Assembly (NCBI GenBank): GCA_963660915.1
Contig: CAVLAO010000151.1
Coordinates: forward strand, 1 to 5,509
Reading direction: 5' to 3'
Source of the DNA: UMGS1766 sp963660915
Lineage (GTDB): Bacteria > Bacillota > Clostridia > Oscillospirales > Oscillospiraceae
Length of the DNA: 5,509 nucleotides
Part shown: positions 1-4,651 of the stretch, in pieces
Position numbering within the stretch: position 1 is the first letter of the stretch
Layout: every line of letters starts with the position of its first letter
Program-made: the position numbers and the translations under genes
Notes under the pieces: model-generated
What the model saw: only the letters and a program-made list of their open reading frames with translations
Databases searched by the model: none
Told to the model about the DNA's origin: nothing

Positions 1-62
1 GCTATTTTCAGTATATTGGCAATGATGCGAATGCAACATCGTATAATATTACGGTATCTTAA
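1..62 (+). CDS. C-terminal end of an unidentified protein (5' end outside window)
   Basis: Read in the frame starting at position 3, the sequence gives YFQYIGNDANATSYNITVS followed by TAA at 60-62; positions 1-2 are the end of a preceding codon. The reading is open to the window edge, and a strong intrinsic terminator begins about 50 bases downstream, which fits the end of a + strand transcription unit. The residues (N, T, S, Y, V/I rich, ending in what could be a beta strand) would suit the end of an exported or surface protein, but 19 residues are too few to name a family. An open frame this short could also be chance. Confidence 0.45.
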   Translation, partial: YFQYIGNDANATSYNITVS

Positions 63-110
63 TGCTCATCTGATCAATCATTAGAGAGTTATTTGCACTG
101 ATGAATATAT

Positions 111-156
111 AAAAAGCAATCTCCTTTGATAGCACTATCGAAGGAGATCGCTTTTT
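111..156 (+). terminator. Intrinsic terminator, probably bidirectional
   Basis: The arms 111-132 and 135-156 pair over 22 positions, with a single A/C mismatch (118/149), one G.T wobble (127/140) and a 2-nt loop (CA). The stem begins with five A and ends with five T, so it has a T-tract on either strand. It lies 48 bases after the stop codon at 62 and would end that transcript. It also insulates the promoter at 227 from upstream transcription. Confidence 0.85.
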
Positions 157-157
157 A

Positions 158-206
158 TATAACGGTTTACCCGTTTGCGCTATGCGTGAACGGGTAAACC
201 GTTATA
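158..206. repeat. Long inverted repeat directly after the terminator
   Basis: The 23-base arms 158-180 and 184-206 are complementary except for two central positions, with a 3-nt loop (TAT). The repeat abuts the preceding terminator. Its right arm is reused in a second palindrome, AACCGT-TAT-ACGGTT at 197-211, so the AACGGTTTAC-like word occurs three times in alternating orientation. There is no T-tract, so this is not a classical terminator. A protein-binding site, recombination site or cruciform are all possible. Confidence 0.75.
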
Positions 207-226
207 CGGTTAATTTTAGTAATATG

Positions 227-255
227 TTGACACTACCAGTTACGTATGGTAAGAT
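227..255 (+). promoter_or_regulatory. Strong extended -10 promoter for the structured RNA
   Basis: A perfect -35 box TTGACA (227-232) is separated by 17 bases from TAAGAT (250-255). The -10 is preceded by TGG, an extended -10 motif (TGn). The predicted start of transcription is about 261-263. No coding region begins nearby: the first plausible start codon of a gene on this strand is more than 600 bases downstream. That points to a promoter for a non-coding transcript. Confidence 0.8.
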
Positions 256-260
256 GTTCT

Positions 261-841
261 TGGATAGAAAAGGCTGCGGTAGACGCGGATTGGAGCCTTG
301 AAAGAAAGGGGAATAGATGGTGGCTGCGGGCAGCGTGTAGCCGGCAGCAGAATTGAAGAATGAAGCTCGTCTGGGCGAGGGTAAATAGTAATTAGGCCCA
401 GAGCGTCTTGGCTGGCAGATCTGCCGGTCGGGGGTTTAGCAATTTGCTAATCAGAAGCCACTTCAGGTTCGATACACCTGTGTGATGCGTGGGCTTGCCG
501 TAGTAACCTTTGTGAACTGGAAAGCGCATCATGGACCCGGCATGAGTAATCCTTTTGAAAGTGTCGGTAAGTAAAACGTATCTGTCCCTATCCATCTTCT
601 GATAGTAGCCGGAATACTGTAGATCTTCCGGAGAGCTGCACCCTCTACAAAGGTGCCGACAGAATCTGAACTGCCGTAGATCTCAATAAATCAGAGCTGC
701 ACACATAAGCAGATCAAAAAAGTGTAGGGAGCAATCCCAAACCCGTCATACATAAGACGTTAAAAAGTGTATTTTGCCGATTGCCGAGTCTCCGAATGGA
801 GCTGACATGAGGCGGCTTAGCTTGAACGTAAAATGTAGAGG
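261..841 (+). ncRNA. Large structured non-coding RNA, about 580 nt, ROOL-like candidate
   Basis: The stretch has no credible gene but is full of helices. Local hairpins are: 270-275/294-299 enclosing 276-278/284-286; 323-331/340-348; 366-369/376-379; 410-417/422-429 with a GATC loop; 436-440/446-450; 464-468/476-480 (loop TCGATAC); 537-543/561-567; 609-614/626-631; 638-642/652-656; 697-700/709-712; 727-730/735-738 with a GCAA tetraloop; 744-747/756-759; and 790-793/798-801. Longer-range pairings are 261-267/588-594 (7 bp, starting at the predicted 5' end), 394-400/490-496 (7 bp), 481-490/524-533 (10 pairs including wobbles), and 642-649/834-841 (8 bp), which suggests a 3' boundary at or beyond 841. 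Known giant RNAs of phages and plasmids include ROOL (about 580 nt) and GOLLD (about 800 nt). Length, strong promoter and mobile-element context fit ROOL best, but I cannot confirm the family without a covariance-model search. No U-rich terminator is seen at the 3' end, so read-through into the integrase is possible. Confidence 0.72.
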
Positions 842-849
842 TCTATAAA
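822..849 (+). promoter_or_regulatory. Possible integrase promoter
   Basis: TTGAAC (822-827) and TATAAA (844-849) are spaced 16 bases apart, with a predicted start near 856 and a leader of about 65 nt before the integrase. The -10 box lies in the left arm of the inverted repeat at 843-878, so a repressor binding there would block it. The upstream elements overlap the 3' end of the structured RNA. Both boxes are imperfect, so this is a moderate call. Confidence 0.45.
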
Positions 850-878
850 ACTAAGAAAATAGCTATATAGTTTTATAG
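843..878. repeat. Perfect 11-bp AT-rich inverted repeat upstream of the integrase
   Basis: CTATAAAACTA (843-853) and TAGTTTTATAG (868-878) are exact reverse complements around a 14-base spacer. The repeat covers the possible -10 box and start of integrase transcription, as an operator would. It also sits right after the structured RNA and could act as a weak RNA hairpin there. The right arm is not followed by a T-tract, so it is not a standard terminator. A recombinase-binding arm is another possibility. Confidence 0.65.
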
Positions 879-922
879 AAATATAGATTTATATAAAAGT
901 AGATGTGCGAAAAGAGACTGAG

Positions 923-1945
923 ATGGGACGTAGAAATAAAGCGTACTTCAAAGATCTGCACCAGCAAGCCTATGATCGGCTTACTGGGATGCAGGCTTTT
1001 GGCGAAAGTAAAAAAGAAGCTGTAGCCAATGGAACAGAGAAAGATAAAATATTTGCGTTCAACACCTATAAGAGCTACTGGAAACATACGAAATACTTTA
1101 TCAAGTACATCAAAGAGAATCATCCGGAATGCACTACGCTGAAAAGCTCGAAGAAGTATGCCAATGAGTGGCTTCAAACCAGAGTAGATCAGGGGCTTTC
1201 CGCATGGACGGTGCAGCTCGAAGCGAAAGCGCTGGGAAAGCTGTATGGGATATCTCCGGATGATGAAGATTACTTTAAGCCTCCCAAGCGAAACCGTGAG
1301 GAGATCAAACGGAGTCGCGGGGATCGGGTGCGAGACAAGCACTTCTCCAAGACGAATAACGATGAATTGATAAAATTTTGCAGAGGGACCGGCCTGCGGC
1401 GAAAGGAGCTGCAGGAGCTGCGGGGGAAGGACCTGGTTCCCAGGACGCGAATTGAGGCGGAGATCTCCGAGCTGCAAAAGATCCCGGAGGAGCAGCGAGC
1501 ACCGAGCGTCACAAAACGCCTTGAAATGCTCCAGGACGCACGTTTGTTTCCGGAGGAGTGGTTTGTCCATGTCCGCAACGGAAAGGGCGGACGAGAGCGT
1601 TTAAGCCCGATTATAGGCAAAAATGCGGGGCAGATCATTGAACGGATAACTGATACACCGCCAGAGGAGAAGGTGTGGCAGCACGTCCATAATTGCGCCG
1701 ACATCCACGGTTATCGTGCGGAGTATGCCACGGCGATCTACAAGGCTCATGCCAGGGCGATAGAGGACATTCCCTATGACAGGGTAAACCGTGGCACCGG
1801 GCGGCGCTATCAAAGCGAGGTTTATACTTGCCGAAAAGATGAAGCGGGGAAGAAGCTGGACAAGGCTGCTATGCTGATCTGCAGCAAGGCGCTGGGGCAT
1901 AACCGAATCAGCGTCGTAGCGGATAACTATATTCGGGGCCTGTAA
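923..1945 (+). CDS. Tyrosine recombinase / site-specific integrase
   Basis: A 340-residue protein of the tyrosine recombinase (phage integrase) family, which cuts and rejoins DNA through a covalent 3'-phosphotyrosine for integration, excision or plasmid resolution. Residues 48-112 resemble the helical core-binding domain (YKSYWKHTKYFIKYI onward). The catalytic domain shows every expected residue: Arg159 in TGLRRKEL, Lys221 in NGKGGRER, His262 and Arg265 in IHGYR, His326 in ALGHN, and nucleophile Tyr336 in DNYI. Between about 170 and 212 there is a charged, helical insertion beyond the usual Xer layout. I chose ATG 923 (MGRRNKAYF) over the in-frame GTG at 905, because relatives I recall begin with MGR-type sequence. 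Neither start has a convincing ribosome site, so 346 residues from 905 remains possible. The stop overlaps the ribosome site of the next gene. The gene appears intact. Target site and partner att sequences are not visible. Confidence 0.9.
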   Translation: MGRRNKAYFKDLHQQAYDRLTGMQAFGESKKEAVANGTEKDKIFAFNTYKSYWKHTKYFIKYIKENHPECTTLKSSKKYANEWLQTRVDQGLSAWTVQLEAKALGKLYGISPDDEDYFKPPKRNREEIKRSRGDRVRDKHFSKTNNDELIKFCRGTGLRRKELQELRGKDLVPRTRIEAEISELQKIPEEQRAPSVTKRLEMLQDARLFPEEWFVHVRNGKGGRERLSPIIGKNAGQIIERITDTPPEEKVWQHVHNCADIHGYRAEYATAIYKAHARAIEDIPYDRVNRGTGRRYQSEVYTCRKDEAGKKLDKAAMLICSKALGHNRISVVADNYIRGL

Positions 1946-1959
1946 GGAGGTGCGCTGCC

Positions 1960-2730
1960 GTGGGCGAGTTTGTAAAGAAAACTGCATTTGGATATAAGCC
2001 GACAAGTGGTGGCCGCTCTGACCCGGAATGCACCCATGTGATTTTGACGGAAGACGAATATGATAGATTGCTGCAACAGATCTCCAGCGCAGAGCAGGAG
2101 GTCAGGAGTACAAAGTATGATGCAGATAAAGAGATTCGTCGAGTACAGATTGACGCTCAAAGAAGAATAGAATCTACGGAGTATGAAGCGGCGAAGGATA
2201 TAGAACATCTGGAAAAGGCATTGGCAGCAGAACAAAAGGAAAGTGCGCTGCAGCGAGGGCTGAATGCTAATTTGCTGCGGATCGCACGGGAACGAGCCAA
2301 CGCGGATCGGAAGTTGAAGCCGAAGAAGGAACATACCGGGTATGTTGTGGTGTCATCGATGGAGAAGGAGCACCGCTACAAAGATGGAAATGGGCGCTGG
2401 CGTGCAGTGATGCTATGGGAAACGGTGCTGGAGACGCCGTATGCCGTGGATTTTTGCGTGGAAGAGGTTAGACATCTGATACAGGAACTGTTTCAGGATG
2501 ACGAGGATGGGAACTGGCCGATTGAAAAAATCGGCATTACGGGAGACTATCCAAAAGGCTACGCCGATATGATCTACGACAAGGACTGGAGAGAAGAGTA
2601 TCGCAATTATAACGTGATGCTGGAGCGCCGGTTGAAAGCAAACTACAGGACCGGCTTTTGGGAGATGATATTCCTGCATACGAAGCCGCTGGCTGCTGTT
2701 CCTTCAGATATGAGAGCGGGACGGAATTAG
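1960..2730 (+). CDS. Coiled-coil protein of unknown function, coupled to the integrase
   Basis: A 256-residue soluble protein starting at GTG 1960. The ribosome site AAGGAGG (1944-1950) overlaps the integrase stop codon (1943-1945), which strongly suggests one mRNA and translational coupling. Residues about 28-120 are a long charged helix predicted to form a coiled coil. Within it, STKYDADKEIR (50-60) and STEYEAAKDIE (72-82) are an imperfect repeat spaced 22 residues apart, suggesting 11-residue periodicity. The C-terminal half (about 126-247) is a mixed alpha/beta domain rich in aromatic residues (YVVVSS, RWRAVMLWETVLETPY, RNYNVMLERRLKANYRTGFWEMIFLHTKPL). There is no signal peptide or membrane segment. 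I do not recognise a named family. Proteins of this general form may accompany this integrase type in Clostridia elements, so an accessory role in recombination or maintenance is an inference. Confidence 0.8.
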   Translation: MGEFVKKTAFGYKPTSGGRSDPECTHVILTEDEYDRLLQQISSAEQEVRSTKYDADKEIRRVQIDAQRRIESTEYEAAKDIEHLEKALAAEQKESALQRGLNANLLRIARERANADRKLKPKKEHTGYVVVSSMEKEHRYKDGNGRWRAVMLWETVLETPYAVDFCVEEVRHLIQELFQDDEDGNWPIEKIGITGDYPKGYADMIYDKDWREEYRNYNVMLERRLKANYRTGFWEMIFLHTKPLAAVPSDMRAGRN

Positions 2731-2760
2731 TGCGCTCAGAAACTTTTCGGATTTGATAAA

Positions 2761-2805
2761 ATAGCCTGTCCGAAGGGCCTTGCAATCGGTTATCGGACAG
2801 GCTAT
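2761..2805. repeat. 13-bp perfect inverted repeat overlapping the rep promoter
   Basis: The arms 2761-2773 (ATAGCCTGTCCGA) and 2793-2805 are exact reverse complements, with a 19-base loop. The predicted -35 box lies in the loop and the -10 box overlaps the end of the right arm, so it is well placed as an operator or a Rep binding site. On the + strand no T-tract follows. On the - strand the stem is followed by TTTTATC, so a weak minus-strand terminator is an alternative reading. Confidence 0.75.
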
Positions 2806-2808
2806 AAT
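2780..2808 (+). promoter_or_regulatory. Probable promoter of the replication gene
   Basis: TTGCAA (2780-2785) and a perfect TATAAT (2803-2808) are separated by 17 bases, predicting a start near 2815. The next gene begins at 3150, so the mRNA would have a leader of about 335 nt that contains all the hairpins at 2938-3098. Its overlap with the inverted repeat suggests autoregulation. Confidence 0.6.
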
Positions 2809-2937
2809 TACAGACAAAAATAGGGAATTACTTCATTGATAATATATGCCCCCCTTTAAGGGTTTTGCAGGGAAGCCATTACGTATTTTTTCTCTTAGAA
2901 AATGGAGAAAGTCGGTGGGGAATTGGGGGTATGCGGA

Positions 2938-2989
2938 AGGGTGTGGGAATGTGGTAAACCCAACGGGTTTTCCATCATTTCCATGCCCT
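2938..2989 (+). other. Long imperfect hairpin in the rep leader / candidate origin
   Basis: Arms 2938-2961 and 2965-2989 pair almost throughout, with a few wobbles, one T.T mismatch (2955/2971) and one bulged T (2975), around an AAC loop at 2962-2964. The core is AAACCC-AAC-GGGTTT. The stem of about 23 pairs is much longer than chance would give. It lies in the 419-base gap between the coiled-coil gene and rep. It could be part of an origin or a structured leader. Positions 2846-3037 are nominally open, but that reading has no ribosome site and no protein-like composition. Confidence 0.6.
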
Positions 2990-2994
2990 GGAGC

Positions 2995-3068
2995 AAGGGG
3001 GAAAAGGGGAGGTGACTTTCTCTTTAAGCCCCCGTAGGGGGCGCTCTTTGGCTCCCCTTTTCCCCCTT
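2995..3068 (+). other. Nested hairpin: 17-bp perfect outer stem around a GCCCCC/GGGGGC hairpin
   Basis: AAGGGGGAAAAGGGGAG (2995-3011) is perfectly complementary to 3052-3068. Inside it, GCCCCC-GTA-GGGGGC (3028-3042) forms a 6-bp hairpin with a 3-nt loop. The arms are almost pure purine and pure pyrimidine, giving strong strand asymmetry. The structure is not coding and lies 80-155 bases upstream of rep. It is a candidate replication-origin element or an mRNA leader domain. Confidence 0.7.
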
Positions 3069-3069
3069 C

Positions 3070-3126
3070 CCGCCCGCAGGCGGTCTCCGCGTAGCGGACT
3101 TTTCTTTTTGCTTCTTTTTCTTTTCT
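3070..3126 (+). terminator. Twin GC hairpins followed by a T-rich tract; possible attenuator of rep
   Basis: CCGCC-CGCA-GGCGG (3070-3083) and TCCGC-GTA-GCGGA (3086-3098) are adjacent short GC-rich hairpins. The second is followed directly by a long pyrimidine tract made of T4 to T5 runs (3099-3126). That layout is an intrinsic terminator upstream of the gene it would control, so it could limit rep transcription. Interruptions of the T runs by C and G make termination efficiency uncertain. An origin-unwinding function is the main alternative. Confidence 0.5.
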
Positions 3127-3149
3127 GGACTGGAGGTGTTTTTGTAACG

Positions 3150-4556
3150 ATGGATCAGCAGACTGCTATGGAGCGGCAGCGGGCGCTTTATAGGGAGAAG
3201 AACGACCATCTCCGGCAGTATTTGGAGCCGGTGGAGTCGTTTGAGTTTTATAGAGAGATATTTCCTGAAGGTTCGTTCGAGAGGAAGGGCCACTATGAAG
3301 ATGCTAAAGGAAATGCTATTGCACTGACCGTCCCAAGAAAGCAGGATAGTCGTGAAAATGGGGTTGCGCTGGAGATCGAAGGTGACGGTAGGGCCAGAAG
3401 ACATCTGATTACAGACGAGTTGGAAGAATTGGGAGATATCCAGGATACAGATTTTACAATCATGTCTCCTATCTCATACTTCGGTAGGCAGCGTAGCGGG
3501 AGAAATGCCAGATATCTCTATGCCATCGTTTTCGATCTGGACGGTGTAGGTATGCCGCAGCTCCGGGATACGCTGCATCAGATGGACAAGGATATCATTC
3601 CCAAAGCGACCTTCATTGTAAACAGCGGAACAGGACTCCATCTCTATTATGTGCTGACAGAGCCGGTTCCCATGTATCCGCAAAATCAGAAAATTTTGAA
3701 GGAACTGAAATATGCCCTCACCCGGCAGATCTGGAACAGGTTTACATCGTTCATCCGTGAACCGCAGATGCAGGGCATTTTGCAGGGTTTCCGTGTGGTG
3801 GGAACCGGCACAAAGCTGGGAAAGGACTACCCTGTGGTGGCCTATCGGTATGGCGGTGCGGTGGAACTGGAGAAGCTGCTTGATTATATCCCGGACAGTA
3901 ACGGTGAGCAGCAGCGCATACGGGCGCTCATGCGAAAGAGCCGTCTGTCGTTGGCAGAGGCGAAGGAAAAGTATCCGGACTGGTATGAGCGCCGGGTGGT
4001 AAAGAAGGAGCGTCGGGGGCGCTGGACGGTGAAGAGAGATCTTTATGATTGGTGGCTGCATCGTATAATAGATGAGATTAAAGTGGGACATCGTTTTTAC
4101 GGGATTATGACATTGGCCATATACGCAAAAAAGTGTGGCATAGATGAAGATGAGCTAAGAGAGGACGCATTTGGACTGCTCGAGCGATATGATGATATGA
4201 GTGTGGAGGATATCAACCGCTTTACGAAAGACGATATTGTGTGCGCTTTGGAGATGTTTAATGAGGACTATGTGACTTTTCCGCGAGATGATATAGCGAA
4301 GATCTCAGGACTGTCGATGCCCGTTAATAAGAGAAATGGGAGGAAGCAAGGACAGCATGTTGCAATTATGAGTGCAGTTCGGGATATTGTTCACCCAGAT
4401 GGAGAGTGGCGGAATACAGATGGTCGGCCAACAGCAGAGAAAAGGGTCTATGAGTGGCGAGAGCAGCACCCAAACGGGCGCAAGGTTGACTGTCATAGAG
4501 ATACTGGACTTGATCCCAAGACAATTCGCAAATGGTGGGATAGCAAAGCATTATGA
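3150..4556 (+). CDS. PrimPol-like replication initiator / primase
   Basis: A 468-residue protein with features of the archaeo-eukaryotic primase (AEP/PrimPol) superfamily, which synthesises primers for replicons. The metal-binding motif is FDLDG (Asp129 and Asp131) on a hydrophobic strand. SGTGLHLYYVL (159-169, His164) matches the second motif, and GFRVVGTGTKLGK (213-225) resembles the R-x-x-GT-x-K segment of these enzymes. Residues 300-375 look like a helical PriCT-type domain. The C-terminus (about 395-464) holds conserved-looking GRP, WREQHP and a helix-turn-helix-like TGLDPKTIRKWW, suggesting origin DNA binding. I start at ATG 3150, after GGAGG at 3132-3136, although the 13-base spacing is rather long. 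The frame is open back to GTG 3012, but those 46 residues are translated from the hairpin/T-tract region and are low complexity, so I exclude them. It is preceded by a structured leader and a promoter at 2780. It probably starts element replication. A plain Rep protein without polymerase activity is an alternative. Confidence 0.75.
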   Translation: MDQQTAMERQRALYREKNDHLRQYLEPVESFEFYREIFPEGSFERKGHYEDAKGNAIALTVPRKQDSRENGVALEIEGDGRARRHLITDELEELGDIQDTDFTIMSPISYFGRQRSGRNARYLYAIVFDLDGVGMPQLRDTLHQMDKDIIPKATFIVNSGTGLHLYYVLTEPVPMYPQNQKILKELKYALTRQIWNRFTSFIREPQMQGILQGFRVVGTGTKLGKDYPVVAYRYGGAVELEKLLDYIPDSNGEQQRIRALMRKSRLSLAEAKEKYPDWYERRVVKKERRGRWTVKRDLYDWWLHRIIDEIKVGHRFYGIMTLAIYAKKCGIDEDELREDAFGLLERYDDMSVEDINRFTKDDIVCALEMFNEDYVTFPRDDIAKISGLSMPVNKRNGRKQGQHVAIMSAVRDIVHPDGEWRNTDGRPTAEKRVYEWREQHPNGRKVDCHRDTGLDPKTIRKWWDSKAL

Positions 4557-4606
4557 TGGAGTTCTGGGAGATGCTCAGTACCCGGGAAAATGATATAGGA
4601 ATATAG
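4556..4606 (+). pseudogene. Possible 16-codon remnant or leader ORF after rep
   Basis: An ATG at 4556 overlaps the rep stop codon (TGATG), an arrangement typical of translational coupling, and reads MEFWEMLSTRENDIGI then stops. The first 13 residues look protein-like, then the sequence turns AT-rich and the frame closes just before the brnT promoter. It may be the 5' stub of a gene that once followed rep and was cut off when the toxin-antitoxin module arrived, or simply chance. Confidence 0.25.
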
Positions 4607-4615
4607 GAAATGACA

Positions 4616-4643
4616 TTGACAATAATTACAATATAAGTATAAT
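4616..4643 (+). promoter_or_regulatory. Consensus promoter of brnTA
   Basis: TTGACA (4616-4621) and TATAAT (4638-4643) are both perfect consensus boxes, spaced 16 bases apart. A start 7 bases after the -10 box falls on the A of the brnT ATG at 4650. A second TATAAT at 4643-4648 is too far from the -35 box for good spacing. The promoter would drive brnT, brnA and probably the small gene at 5195, with the terminator at 5438 ending the unit. Confidence 0.8.
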
Positions 4644-4651
4644 ATAATTAT
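4622..4651. repeat. Candidate BrnTA operator: inverted repeat over the promoter
   Basis: ATAATTA (4622-4628) and TAATTAT (4645-4651) are exact reverse complements flanking the spacer and -10 region. BrnA-type antitoxins have a ribbon-helix-helix fold, and the BrnTA complex is known to repress its own promoter, so a palindrome here is a logical operator. The AT-rich composition means chance symmetry is not excluded. Confidence 0.4.

Noticed and set aside
390..500. tRNA gene
   Set aside because: A 7-bp closing stem and T-arm-like hairpin are present, but there is no D-arm, no proper anticodon arm of 5 bp plus 7 nt, nine extra bases before the 3' closing strand, and no CCA. At most a mimic.
392..595. 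67-codon ORF on the - strand inside the structured RNA
   Set aside because: It has no ribosome site or recognisable product; the opposite strand has a strong promoter and consistent RNA helices.
619..759. CRISPR-like array from the repeated words in the RNA
   Set aside because: The repeats are two imperfect copies with unequal spacing and are part of RNA hairpins; no regular spacers or cas genes.
905..922. GTG 905 as integrase start
   Set aside because: It adds six residues without a ribosome site; MGRR at 923 fits the remembered N-terminus of relatives better. Not excluded.
261..922. Group I or group II intron, or riboswitch for the integrase
   Set aside because: No group II domain V or 5' GUGYG boundary, no group I core that I can recognise, and no flanking exon. 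The element is far longer than known riboswitches and lies far from the start codon with its own promoter.
863..1570. 235-codon open frame on the - strand across the integrase gene
   Set aside because: It is antisense to a clear tyrosine recombinase with all catalytic residues; the product is low in recognisable motifs and has no ribosome site context. It is a shadow frame.
2846..3037. 63-codon ORF in the gap before rep
   Set aside because: It has no ribosome site, runs through the large hairpins, and has a composition dictated by G and C runs. Non-coding structure explains the region better.
3012..3149. N-terminal extension of the replication protein from GTG 3012
   Set aside because: The 46 residues derive from the hairpin array and T-tract (FFLLLFLF-type low complexity), and the GTG is itself inside the would-be ribosome site. 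ATG 3150 has GGAGG upstream.
3474..4091. 205-codon open frame on the - strand inside rep
   Set aside because: It is antisense to a motif-bearing PrimPol-like protein and has no family features; a shadow frame.
4564..4585. Terminator between rep and brnT (CTGGG/CCCGG)
   Set aside because: Only a weak 5-bp stem with a 12-nt loop and no T-tract; not enough to call.
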